A stretch of 64,000 nucleotides of DNA from positions 1 through 64,000 of the forward strand of contig JAXLSX010000009.1 in assembly GCA_046330285.1 (NCBI GenBank), read 5' to 3'. The stretch is from RHKX01 sp046330285 (GTDB taxonomy: Bacteria > Actinomycetota > Thermoleophilia > Solirubrobacterales > 70-9). The notes below the pieces were generated by a model that did not search any database, was not told the DNA's origin, and was given only the letters and a program-made list of their open reading frames with translations. A program made the position numbers and the translations under genes. This document shows positions 17,644 to 25,629 of the stretch, one piece after another; position 1 is the first letter of the stretch; each line of letters opens with the position of its first letter.

Positions 17644-18276
17644 ATGAGTACAGACGTCGAAAGAGTCAGCCCGCAGGGCCTGGACCTGCAGGAGCGCGTG
17701 ATCGAGATCAACCGCGTCGCGAAGGTCGTCAAGGGCGGCCGGCGCTTCTCGTTCACCGCCCTCGTCGCCGTCGGCGATGAGAACGACGTCGTCGGGATCG
17801 GCTACGGCAAGGCCCGCGAGGTTCCGCTCGCGATCCAGAAGGCCGTCGAGAACGCTCGCAAAGACCTGATCCGCGTGCCCAAGTACGGGCAGACGCTCCC
17901 GCATCGCATCGTCGGCCGCTTCGGCGCCGGCCACGTCGTCCTGCGCCCGGCCAGCGAGGGAACCGGCGTCATCGCCGGCGGCGGCGTCCGCGCCGTGCTC
18001 GAGCTCGGTGGGATCCGCGACGTCCTGACGAAGTCGATCGGCACCAACAACCCGATCAACCAGGTCAAGGCGACGATGGAGGGCCTGCGCGGTCTGCGCA
18101 AGCCCGAGGACGTCGCCGAGCTGCGCGGCCTGACGATCAAGCAGGTCCTCGGCGTGCCCAAGAACGCCGAGAAGGCCGAAGCCTCCGATGAGAACGCCGA
18201 GGGCGCCGTCGACCCGGTCGCAGTCGCGACCGAGGGCGATGCCGCCGAGGCCGCGCCCGCCGAGGAGACGACCTGA
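17644..18276 (+). CDS. rpsE: 30S ribosomal protein S5
   Basis: From ATG 17644 it is 210 residues. The S5 double-stranded RNA-binding domain shows 'RVAKVVKGGRRFSFTALVAVGD' and 'GYGKAREVPLAIQKAVENARK'. The C-domain has 'GRFGAGHVVLRPASEGTGVIAGG'. The last 35 or so residues are an acidic Ala/Glu/Asp tail not needed for the fold, echoing the tails on L5 and S17. Start codons further upstream lie within rplR and are not used. It touches rpmD by TGATG. Confidence 0.96.
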   Translation: MSTDVERVSPQGLDLQERVIEINRVAKVVKGGRRFSFTALVAVGDENDVVGIGYGKAREVPLAIQKAVENARKDLIRVPKYGQTLPHRIVGRFGAGHVVLRPASEGTGVIAGGGVRAVLELGGIRDVLTKSIGTNNPINQVKATMEGLRGLRKPEDVAELRGLTIKQVLGVPKNAEKAEASDENAEGAVDPVAVATEGDAAEAAPAEETT

Positions 18277-18467
18277 TGGCCGAGCTCCTGATCAAGCAGG
18301 TGCGCTCGACGGCCGGCACGAGCCCGCGCCAGCGCGACACGCTGCGCACGCTCCGCCTCGGCCGGATCGGCAAGTCGACCGTCCGCGAGGACACCGAGCA
18401 CCTCCACGGCCTGCTCCGCAAGGTCGAGCACCTCGTCACCGTCGAACCGGCCGGGAAGGGCTCCTGA
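18276..18467 (+). CDS. rpmD: 50S ribosomal protein L30
   Basis: A 63-residue L30. 'LLIKQVRSTAGTSPRQRDTLRTLRLGRIGKS' is the family signature. It overlaps rpsE and rplO by one base each. L30 is absent from several bacterial lineages, so its presence here is informative for placing the organism. Confidence 0.96.
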   Translation: MAELLIKQVRSTAGTSPRQRDTLRTLRLGRIGKSTVREDTEHLHGLLRKVEHLVTVEPAGKGS

Positions 18468-18958
18468 TGGCACGGATCGAACCCGAGGACGTCGGCCTCG
18501 ACAACCTCTCCCCGAAGCCGGGGACCCGGAAGAACCGCAAGCGCGTCGGGCGCGGGCACGGCTCCGGCATGGGCAAGACCTCCGGCCGCGGCCACAAGGG
18601 CCAGGGCGCCCGGGCCGGCGCCAAGCGCAACGTCGCCCGTGAGGGCGGCCAGAACCCGATCCACATGCGGATGCGGAAGCTGCGCGGTCCGAACAAGAAG
18701 ATGTCGATGCCCTTCGAGCCGTTCCGGACGCACACGCAGCCGGTCAACCTCGCGACCCTCGAGGAGCGCTTCGACGATGGCGCCGAGGTGACGCCGGAGA
18801 CGCTCAAGGCCGCCGGCCTGGCGACCCGCAAACACCCGGTCAAGATCCTCGGCAACGGCGACCTCGGCAAGAAGCTGACCGTCCGTGCCCACGCCTTCAG
18901 CAAGACCGCCCGCGAGAAGATCGAAGCGGCGGGCGGCACCGCCGAAGTCATCGAGTAG
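18467..18958 (+). CDS. rplO: 50S ribosomal protein L15
   Basis: A 163-residue L15 from ATG 18467, which overlaps the rpmD stop. 'RKRVGRGHGSGMGKTSGRGHKGQGAR' is the glycine-rich N-terminal RNA-binding extension. The C-domain 'PVKILGNGDLGKKLTVRAHAFSKTAREKIEAAGG' is typical. The in-frame stretch upstream of 18467 lies within rpsE and rpmD in another frame and is rejected. secY begins 4 nt later. Confidence 0.96.
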   Translation: MARIEPEDVGLDNLSPKPGTRKNRKRVGRGHGSGMGKTSGRGHKGQGARAGAKRNVAREGGQNPIHMRMRKLRGPNKKMSMPFEPFRTHTQPVNLATLEERFDDGAEVTPETLKAAGLATRKHPVKILGNGDLGKKLTVRAHAFSKTAREKIEAAGGTAEVIE

Positions 18959-18961
18959 TCG

Positions 18962-20230
18962 ATGCTGAGGATCCTCGGAAACGCCTTCGCGATCCCGGAG
19001 ATCCGGAGGAAGATCGCCTTTACGGCGGCGATGCTGGCGCTCTACCGGCTCGGCGCCTACATCCCGGCGCCCGGCGTCGAGGCGAGCGCGATCAACGACC
19101 TCCAGGAGAACTTCGCCGGCAACGACATCCTCGGCTTCCTGAACCTGTTCAGCGGCGGCAGCCTCTCGCGCCTGTCGCTGTTCGCGCTCGGGATCATGCC
19201 CTACATCACGGCCTCGATCATCCTGCAGCTGCTGACGGTGGTCGTCCCGGCGCTGGAGAAGCTCCAGAAGGAGGGCGAGGTCGGCCAGCAGAAGATCACC
19301 CAGTACACGCGGTACCTGACCGTGGTGCTGGCGTTCCTGCAGTCGACGGGCTACGTCTTTCTCTTCAAGTCGTTCGGCGCCTCCGGCGAGAGCGTCGTCG
19401 GCGAGCTCACGTTCGCGAAGCTGATGCTCGTCGTGATCTCGCTCACCGCCGGCACCGTGCTGCTGATGTGGCTCGGCGAGCTCATCACCCAGCGCGGCAT
19501 CGGCAACGGAATCTCGCTGATGATCTTCGCCTCGATCGCCTCCGGCATCCCGAACGGGATCTCGGCCTGGTGGAACAACCCCGATCAGGTCTTCGTCGTG
19601 ATGATGCCCTTCGTCGCGATCGCCGTGATCGTCGGAATCGTCTTCGTCCAGGAGGGCCAGCGCCGGATCCCGGTCCAATACGCGAAACGCGTGGTCGGCC
19701 GCAAGATGACCACGGGCGGATCGAGCTATCTGCCCCTGCGCGTGAACATGGCGGGAGTGATCCCGGTCATCTTCGCCGCCTCGATCATGGCGTTCCCGCC
19801 GACCGTCGGCCAGCTCCTCAACACCCCCGCCGCGCTCGACTTCGCCGCGTTCTTCAGTCCCGACGGATGGGCCTACATCGTCGGCGAGATCTTCTTCATC
19901 ATCATCTTCACCTACTTCTATACGGCGGTTACGTTCAACCCGGTCGACCAGGCCGACAACCTGAAGAAGTACGGCGGCTTCATCCCCGGCGTCCGCCCCG
20001 GCCGTCCGACCGCGGAGTACCTCGACCGGATCCTCTCGCGTCTGACCTTCGCCGGCGCCCTCTACCTCGGCCTCGTCGCCGCCCTGCCGACGATCCTGAT
20101 CAGCCAGACCTCCGCGAACTTCTTCTTCGGCGGCACCTCGATCCTGATCGTCGTCGGCGTCGCCCTCGACACGGTCAAGCAGCTCGAGGCGCAGCTCATG
20201 ATGAGGAACTACGAAGGGTTCTTGAAGTAG
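18962..20230 (+). CDS. secY: Preprotein translocase subunit SecY
   Basis: A 422-residue protein with ten hydrophobic segments forming the protein-conducting channel in the cytoplasmic membrane. 'FSGGSLSRLSLFALGIMPYITASIILQLL' is the plug/TM2 signature, and 'TQRGIGNGISLMIF' and 'YTAVTFNPVDQADNLKKYGGFIPGVRPGRPT' are strongly conserved. It is the last gene of the S10-spc run. It starts at ATG 18962, and a large nested hairpin lies about 80 nt after its stop. Confidence 0.98.
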   Translation: MLRILGNAFAIPEIRRKIAFTAAMLALYRLGAYIPAPGVEASAINDLQENFAGNDILGFLNLFSGGSLSRLSLFALGIMPYITASIILQLLTVVVPALEKLQKEGEVGQQKITQYTRYLTVVLAFLQSTGYVFLFKSFGASGESVVGELTFAKLMLVVISLTAGTVLLMWLGELITQRGIGNGISLMIFASIASGIPNGISAWWNNPDQVFVVMMPFVAIAVIVGIVFVQEGQRRIPVQYAKRVVGRKMTTGGSSYLPLRVNMAGVIPVIFAASIMAFPPTVGQLLNTPAALDFAAFFSPDGWAYIVGEIFFIIIFTYFYTAVTFNPVDQADNLKKYGGFIPGVRPGRPTAEYLDRILSRLTFAGALYLGLVAALPTILISQTSANFFFGGTSILIVVGVALDTVKQLEAQLMMRNYEGFLK

Positions 20231-20307
20231 GACGGCCCGCGTCGGACGCCGCCCGTGCGGTGTTCGGGCTGGGGAGAGGGGACCGGGTCGGGGCCGATGC
20301 GGCCAGC

Positions 20308-20346
20308 GATCGGGATCAGGGTTGCTGAGCAACCACAATCCCGATC
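20308..20346 (+). terminator. Nested perfect hairpin after secY
   Basis: GATCGGGAT (20308-20316) pairs with ATCCCGATC (20338-20346). Within it, GGTTGC (20320-20325) pairs with GCAACC (20329-20334) around a TGA loop. There is a small internal loop between the stems and no U run. It is probably the 3' boundary or a Rho/processing element of the long ribosomal operon. Confidence 0.55.
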
Positions 20347-20380
20347 AGTGACTTTCGGCTGGCGGCTGACCGCCGCCTAT

Positions 20381-20398
20381 TTCCCCTCACTGCCGAAC
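20381..20398 (+). repeat. 18-nt motif shared with 2956-2973
   Basis: TTCCCCTCACTGCCGAAC is identical to the copy beyond the rpsG repeat zone. It lies 35 nt after the secY hairpin and 17 nt before the -10 box of the next gene. Confidence 0.5.
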
Positions 20399-20414
20399 TC
20401 GTCGAGCGCCCGGC

Positions 20415-20420
20415 TACGCT
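20415..20420 (+). promoter_or_regulatory. -10 hexamer, leaderless promoter of secreted glycosidase-like gene
   Basis: TACGCT ends 6 nt before the GTG at 20427 that opens a signal peptide. No Shine-Dalgarno is present. Confidence 0.5.
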
Positions 20421-20426
20421 CCCCCG

Positions 20427-21264
20427 GTGCTTCGCCGCGCCGTCCTCGCCCTCCTCGCCGTGGCGCTCTTCGCGCCCGCCTCGGCCTCCGCGACCACTCC
20501 CGCTCCCGCGCTGGGGCCGATGCGCTCTGGGTCTGGTCCTGGGACGACCCGGATGAGCTCGCCGACTACGCGCAGGCGAACGGCTTCGACCGCCTGTACC
20601 TCTACCGGAGGGCTTCGGCCCGAAGGTGAAGTCCGCGATCGGCGTTCTCGCTGGCCGCGGGCTGGCCGTCGAGGCGCTCGGCGGCGAGACGCGCTGGGCC
20701 ACCGACCATCGCGACGGGATGCTCGCCTTCGTCCGCGACGCCCGGCGCTATCAGCGCTCGGCGCCGCCGGCTGAGCGCCTGGCGGGAATCCACGTCGACG
20801 TCGAGCCCTACGGCCTCCGGGCCTGGAAGCGGGACGAGCGCGGGACCGCGCTGGCGCTCGTGCATTCGCTGCGCGCGGCCCGGCGGGCGGCCGGGCCGCT
20901 GCCGTTCGCCGCCGACATCCCCTTCTGGTTCGACGCGATCCGGCTCGGTCACGGCCGCGGTTCGGTCGCCGCCGCGGCCATCGATGCCGTCGACGCGGTG
21001 ACGATCATGGCCTACCGCGACACCGGTCCCGGGGTGATCGATGTGGCCCGCGACGAGGTCCGCCTCGCCGGCCGGGCCGGCAAGCGGGCGACGGTCGGCG
21101 TCGAGACCGGCGAGGTCAAGCCGGAGCAGGTGACGTTCGCGGAGGAGGGGAGGGCGGACCTGGCGGCGGCGATCGGCGCCGTGCGCGCGGAGTTCGGCGG
21201 CGATCCGGGCTTCGGGGGCGTCGCCGTCCACCATTACGGCTCCCTTTCCGAGCTCGGCCCGTAG
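20427..21264 (+). pseudogene. Secreted TIM-barrel glycosidase-like protein, broken by two frameshifts
   Basis: Three frames must be joined. From GTG 20427 there is a clean signal peptide (MLRRAVLALLAVALFAPASA...). At a GGGG run near 20515-20518 the coding sense moves by -1 to 'ADALWVWSWDDPDELADYAQ'. Near 20612-20618 it moves again by -1 to 'GFGPKVKSAIGVLAG', which runs to TAG at 21264. The joined product, about 275 residues, has glycosidase barrel features: 'GIHVDVEPYGLRAW', 'FAADIPFWFD' and 'VDAVTIMAYRD', reminiscent of GH18-like folds. Each break could be repaired by one extra base, so this may be a decaying gene or a pair of assembly deletions. Family assignment is tentative. Confidence 0.6.
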
Positions 21265-21297
21265 GAATCCCGGATAACGGGGCCGCGGGGCGAACGG

Positions 21298-21303
21298 TAC
21301 CCT
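21298..21303 (+). promoter_or_regulatory. -10 hexamer, near-leaderless promoter of adk
   Basis: TACCCT ends 10 nt before the GTG start of adk. No Shine-Dalgarno is visible, so any leader would be only a few nucleotides. Confidence 0.45.
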
Positions 21304-21313
21304 GCACAATCCC

Positions 21314-21988
21314 GTGTCCGAGCTGAACCTCATCCTCCTCGGCCCCCCCGGGTCCGGAAAGGGAACCCAGGGCGAGCGCCTGCAGGAAGATTTCCGCCTG
21401 CCCTATTACGCGACAGGCGACATCCTCAGGGCCGCCGTCGCCGAGGGCACCGAGCTCGGGCAGACCGCCAAGGAGTACATGGACCGCGGCGATCTCGTGC
21501 CCGACGAGGTGATCATCGGCGTCATCGCCGAGCGCGTCGAGGGAGCCGAGGCCGCTGACGGCTTCATCCTCGACGGCTTCCCCCGCACCGTCGGCCAGGC
21601 CGACGCCCTCGGCGAGGAGATGGACGGCCTCGGCCGTTCGATCACCGCCGCGGTGCTGATCGACGTCAGCGACGAGGAGGTCATCCGCCGGCTCGGCGGC
21701 CGCCGCACCTGCGCCAAGAACGGCCACATCTTCCACGTCGACTTCGACCCGCCGAAGAACGAGGGGGTCTGCGACATCTGCGGTGCCCGGCTGGTCATCC
21801 GCGACGACGACAAGCCCGAGGTCATCCGCCATCGCCTCGAGACCTACCACGAGAAGACCAAGCCTCTCGTCGACTTCTACGAGGAGCGCGGCGTGCTCAA
21901 GCGGGTCGACGGCTCGCTCGAGCCCGAGGAGGTCGGCAACCGGATCAGGGCGCTGCTCGCGACCCTGCGGATGGAAGAAGAGCTCTGA
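21314..21988 (+). CDS. adk: Adenylate kinase (zinc-LID type)
   Basis: A 224-residue kinase interconverting ATP + AMP and 2 ADP. The P-loop 'GPPGSGKGT' is at residues 9-17. AMP-binding 'ATGDILRAAV' and 'LDGFPRTVGQA' follow. The LID region holds Cys and His residues ('RRTCAKNGHIFH', 'GVCDICGARL') as in zinc-containing long-form adenylate kinases. The GTG start at 21314 gives the normal N-terminus 'LNLILLGPPGSGKG'. It sits after secY as usual, but it appears to have its own promoter because a broken gene lies between. map follows after 7 nt. Confidence 0.96.
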   Translation: MSELNLILLGPPGSGKGTQGERLQEDFRLPYYATGDILRAAVAEGTELGQTAKEYMDRGDLVPDEVIIGVIAERVEGAEAADGFILDGFPRTVGQADALGEEMDGLGRSITAAVLIDVSDEEVIRRLGGRRTCAKNGHIFHVDFDPPKNEGVCDICGARLVIRDDDKPEVIRHRLETYHEKTKPLVDFYEERGVLKRVDGSLEPEEVGNRIRALLATLRMEEEL

Positions 21989-21995
21989 CGCCACC

Positions 21996-22751
21996 TTGAT
22001 CGTCCCGAAGACCCCGGAGCAGGTCGACAAGATGGCGGCGGCCGGGGACATCCTCGCCCGCTGCCTGAAGATGCTGAAGAAGAGCGCCCGCCCCGGGGTG
22101 ACGACGCTCGATCTCGATCTCGCCGCCGAGAAGTTCATCCGCTCGCAGGGCGCCGAGGCCGCCTTCAAGGGCTACAACGGCTTCCCGGGCTCGATCTGCG
22201 CTTCGCCCAACTCGATGGTCGTCCACGGCATCCCCGGCGGCTACGAGCTCAAGCGCGGCGACCTGATCTCGCTCGACGTCGGCGTCACCCTCGACGGCTG
22301 GGTCGCGGACGCCGCCTTCACGATCCCGGTCGGCCCCGTCTCCGAGCCGGCGATCCAGCTCCTCGAGACGACGAAGGAGTCGCTGTTCTGCGGGATCGCC
22401 GAGGCGAAGTCCGGCAACCACCTCGGCGACATCTCGGCGGCGATCCAGGAGCGGGTCGAGCGCGACGGGCTCGCGGTGATCCGCAGCCTCGTCGGCCACG
22501 GGATCGGCCGGCGGATGCACGAGGACCCGCAGATCCCCAACTTCGGCGAGCCCGGCAAGGGCCCGAAGCTCGAGGAGGGCATGACCTTCGCGATCGAGCC
22601 GATGGTCAACATCGGCTCGCCCGAGATCAGGATGGGCTCCGACAACTGGGCGGTCTACTCGCAGGACGGCTCGCTGGCGGCCCACTTCGAGTTCACCGTG
22701 GCGGTCGGCAAGGACGGACCGCGGATCCTGACTCCGTGGCACGAGGGCTAG
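21996..22751 (+). CDS. map: Methionine aminopeptidase, type I
   Basis: A 251-residue enzyme removing N-terminal Met. Metal ligands are visible: two Asp in 'SLDVGVTLDGWVADAAF', His in 'GHGIGRRMHEDP', Glu in 'FAIEPMVNIG' and Glu in 'AHFEFTVAV'. I start it at TTG 21996, which gives 'MIVPKTPEQVDKM', the usual beginning. Earlier in-frame codons lie inside adk. The order adk-map is typical of ribosomal clusters. infA would be expected next but is absent; an alpha-glucosidase overlaps by 16 nt instead. Confidence 0.95.
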   Translation: MIVPKTPEQVDKMAAAGDILARCLKMLKKSARPGVTTLDLDLAAEKFIRSQGAEAAFKGYNGFPGSICASPNSMVVHGIPGGYELKRGDLISLDVGVTLDGWVADAAFTIPVGPVSEPAIQLLETTKESLFCGIAEAKSGNHLGDISAAIQERVERDGLAVIRSLVGHGIGRRMHEDPQIPNFGEPGKGPKLEEGMTFAIEPMVNIGSPEIRMGSDNWAVYSQDGSLAAHFEFTVAVGKDGPRILTPWHEG

Positions 22752-24220
22752 GACCCGGCGCCTCCGCGAACTGGCCCGGCGGGGCCGTCGTCTACGAGAT
22801 CTACCCGCGCTCGTTCCAGGACGGCGACGGTGACGGAATCGGCGACCTGCCGGGGATCCGCAGCCGCCTGCCCTACCTCGAGTGGCTCGGCGTCGATGCG
22901 ATCTGGCTCGCCCCGATCTACGCCTCGCCGCTCGCCGACTACGGCTACGACGTCAGCGACCACACGGCGATCGCTCCCGAGTTCGGGACCGAGGGCGACT
23001 TCGACCTGCTCGTCGCCGACGCCCACGACCGCGGCATCCGCGTCGTCCTCGACCTCGTCGTCTCCCACACCTCGATCGAGCATCCGTGGTTCCGCGATCG
23101 CCCCGACTTCTACGTCTTGGCCGACGGGCCCGAGCCTCCGAACAACTGGCTCGCGTCGTTCGGCGGCCCGGCCTGGAGCCCGGACCCGGTCAGCGGGCGC
23201 CTCTACCTGCATTCCTTCTACCCCGAGCAGCCCGATCTCGACTGGCGCAACCCCGACGTCCGCGAAGCGATGGCCGCGGTCGTCCGCCACTGGGTCGGCC
23301 GCGGCGTCGACGGGTTCCGGATCGACGCGGTCGACCGGATGGTCAAGGACGCCGCCCTCCGCGACGACCCGCCGGCGGAGGCGCCGTTCCCGCTGCCGAT
23401 GCCCGAGGAGCTTCGACACCTCGACCTGATCCACTCGCGCGACTCGCCCGACATGGGCATCGCACTCGCGACGCTGCGCGAGGCGGCGGGCGACGTGCCG
23501 CTGATCGGCGAGGTCTACCTACCGGTCGCCCGGATCCTTCCGTACCTCGACTACCTCGACGGCGCATTCGCCTTCGATCTGCTCCACGCCGAGTGGGACG
23601 CCGAGCAGCTCGGGCTCGCGATCGAGCGCTCGAGCGCCGCCGCCGGTGTCGCCTGGGTCACGTCCAACCACGACTTCCCGCGGGTCGCGACCCGCTGGGG
23701 GGAGGAGAACGCGCGGGCTGCCGCCGTTCTGCTGCTGACCCTCGGCGGCACCGCCTTCGTCTACCAGGGCGAGGAGCTCGGAATGGTCGACGGCGAGCCG
23801 GGCGAGCATCCCCGTGACCGCTTCGGCCGCGACGGCTGCCGGCGGCCGATGCAGTGGGACGCCTCCGATGCCGGTGGCTTCACATCCGGCGATCCCTGGC
23901 TCGAGCCGGTCGACCCCGGCACCCGCAACGCCGACGCGCAGACCGCCGACGGCGATTCCATCCTCAACCTGTTCCGCCGGCTGATCGAGCTCCGCCGCGG
24001 GATCGAGGGTGACCCGGTCCGCACGGAATCGCCGCCGGAGACCCTCGTCTTCGACCGCGGCCGGCACCGGATCGCGATCAACCTCGGCAACGGGACGGCC
24101 ACGGTGGCGCTGCCGGAGGGGGCGTCGGTCGTGCTCGAGACCGAACCCGGCACCTTGCGGCCGGGCGCCGGCGGCGTCGAAGTCGACGGCCACGGGGCGA
24201 TCGTGGCCCGCGTGGGCTGA
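22736..24220 (+). CDS. GH13 alpha-glucosidase / oligo-1,6-glucosidase
   Basis: A 494-residue glycoside hydrolase of the alpha-amylase family, without a signal peptide, so cytoplasmic. Conserved regions are 'VLDLVVSHTS' (region I), 'GFRIDAVDRM' (catalytic Asp nucleophile), 'LIGEVYLP' (Glu acid/base) and 'VTSNHDFPR' (third Asp). 'CRRPMQWD' and 'VYEIYPRSFQDGDGDGIGDLPGI' are typical of alpha-glucosidases acting on sucrose, maltose, isomaltose or trehalulose-like sugars. It starts at GTG 22736 inside the end of map. The sugar ABC transporter downstream suggests that it hydrolyses the imported alpha-glucoside. The exact substrate is not readable. Confidence 0.92.
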   Translation: MARGLGPGASANWPGGAVVYEIYPRSFQDGDGDGIGDLPGIRSRLPYLEWLGVDAIWLAPIYASPLADYGYDVSDHTAIAPEFGTEGDFDLLVADAHDRGIRVVLDLVVSHTSIEHPWFRDRPDFYVLADGPEPPNNWLASFGGPAWSPDPVSGRLYLHSFYPEQPDLDWRNPDVREAMAAVVRHWVGRGVDGFRIDAVDRMVKDAALRDDPPAEAPFPLPMPEELRHLDLIHSRDSPDMGIALATLREAAGDVPLIGEVYLPVARILPYLDYLDGAFAFDLLHAEWDAEQLGLAIERSSAAAGVAWVTSNHDFPRVATRWGEENARAAAVLLLTLGGTAFVYQGEELGMVDGEPGEHPRDRFGRDGCRRPMQWDASDAGGFTSGDPWLEPVDPGTRNADAQTADGDSILNLFRRLIELRRGIEGDPVRTESPPETLVFDRGRHRIAINLGNGTATVALPEGASVVLETEPGTLRPGAGGVEVDGHGAIVARVG

Positions 24221-24228
24221 ACCCTTCC

Positions 24229-24246
24229 TCCGGGCGTTTACCCGGA
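24229..24246. terminator. Short inverted repeat after GH13 gene
   Basis: TCCGGG (24229-24234), CGTTTA, CCCGGA (24241-24246). It could be a weak terminator or an operator for the transporter genes that begin 70 nt downstream. Confidence 0.3.
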
Positions 24247-24315
24247 TCGGGGCGTGGGTAGGGGGATCGCCAAGGCGGTCATCCGGCCGCCGGGAGTGAG
24301 AGAAGGGGCAGGCCC

Positions 24316-25629
24316 TTGGGAGAGGGAACCTCAGACCGCGCCGATGGCGCGCAACGCGTCCTACGCCGATCAGTCGCCGCGGCGCTGCTCGGCTGCCTGC
24401 TCGCGGCGTCGTTCGTGCTCTCTGCCTGCGGCGACGACGAGTCCGGAGGCCCGACCGAGCTCAGCTTCTTCATCTTCAACGAGCCGAGTGGGATCCTCCC
24501 GAAGATCGCGAACAGCTGCGCGAAGTCCTCGAACGGCGAGTACACGATCTCGTTTGAGTACCTGCCGAACGAGGCTGACCAGCAGCGCGAGCAGCTCGTC
24601 CGCCGGCTCGGGGCCGAGGACAGCTCGATCGACATCATGGGGATGGACGTGATCTGGACCGGCGAGTTCGCCAACGCCGGCTGGGTCGAGCCGTGGACCG
24701 GCGCCGACGAGAAGGCCGCGACTGAGGGCGTCTTCCCGAGCGTCGCCGAGACCGCGCGATTCGAGGACAAGCTCTGGGCAGCGCCGATCTGGACGAACAC
24801 CCAGCTGCTCTGGTACCGCAAGGACCGGGTCCCGAAGCCGCCGCGGACCTGGGACGAGATGCTCGACCAGGCCGCGAAGATCGGCAAGGACGGGCTGATC
24901 CAGGTCCAGGCCGACCGCTACGAGGGTCTCGTCGTCTGGCTCAACTCGATGGTCGAGTCGGCGGGATCGAGCATCGTCCAGCCCGACAACGCGCAGGAGG
25001 TCGACCTCAGCAGTCCGCAGACCGACAAGGCGCTGGGGCTGATGGTCGAGCTCGCCAACTCCGAGGCGGCCGACCCCTCGCAGTCGACCTCCAACGAGGA
25101 CACCTCGCGGCTGTCGTTCGAGGCCGGCTCATCGAGCTTCATGATCAATTACCCGTTCGTCTATCCGAGCGCCAAGGAGAACGCGCCCGACGTCTTCAAG
25201 AACCTCGGTGAGACGCTCTACCCCCGCGTCGACGCGAACCGGCCCTCGGCGCCGCCGCTCGGCGGGATCAACCTCGGCGTCTCGAGCTACTCCGAGCACA
25301 AGCAGGAGGCGTTCGACGCGATCGAGTGCATGCGCGCGCCGAAGAACCAGATCAAGATCGCCACCGCCGGCGGCCTGCCGCCGGTGACCGAAAGCCTCTA
25401 CGACGAGAAGGCGATCGACGACGTCTACCCGGGCTTCGCCGACCTGATCCGCCAGTCGATCGACCAGGCCGCGCCGCGCCCCGTCACCCCCGCATACCAG
25501 GACCTGTCGCTGGCGATCCAGCGGACGATCCACCCGCTCTCCGACATCTCGCCCGACGCCGTGGGCTCGACCGTGACCGAGTTGCGCGACAACGTCCAGA
25601 CCGCCCTGAACGTGGAGGGACTGCTCTGA
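24316..25629 (+). CDS. Sugar ABC transporter substrate-binding lipoprotein
   Basis: A 437-residue extracellular solute-binding protein (family 1). An N-terminal signal sequence ends in the lipobox 'VLSAC', so the mature protein is anchored to the outer face of the membrane by its Cys. The body has the usual two-lobe pattern, for example 'DIMGMDVIWTGEFANAGW' and 'KLWAAPIWTNTQLLWYRKD'. The TTG start at 24316 is chosen because it gives the positively charged n-region, and GAAGGGG lies upstream. It overlaps the first permease by one base. Similar proteins bind maltose, trehalose or other alpha-glucosides; the adjacent GH13 enzyme supports that. Confidence 0.92.
   Translation: MGEGTSDRADGAQRVLRRSVAAALLGCLLAASFVLSACGDDESGGPTELSFFIFNEPSGILPKIANSCAKSSNGEYTISFEYLPNEADQQREQLVRRLGAEDSSIDIMGMDVIWTGEFANAGWVEPWTGADEKAATEGVFPSVAETARFEDKLWAAPIWTNTQLLWYRKDRVPKPPRTWDEMLDQAAKIGKDGLIQVQADRYEGLVVWLNSMVESAGSSIVQPDNAQEVDLSSPQTDKALGLMVELANSEAADPSQSTSNEDTSRLSFEAGSSSFMINYPFVYPSAKENAPDVFKNLGETLYPRVDANRPSAPPLGGINLGVSSYSEHKQEAFDAIECMRAPKNQIKIATAGGLPPVTESLYDEKAIDDVYPGFADLIRQSIDQAAPRPVTPAYQDLSLAIQRTIHPLSDISPDAVGSTVTELRDNVQTALNVEGLL

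Noticed and set aside
20427..21264. Programmed ribosomal frameshifting as the explanation for the split glycosidase-like gene
   Set aside because: Two shifts would be required, neither site has a recognisable slippery heptamer with a downstream structure, and simple base loss explains both.
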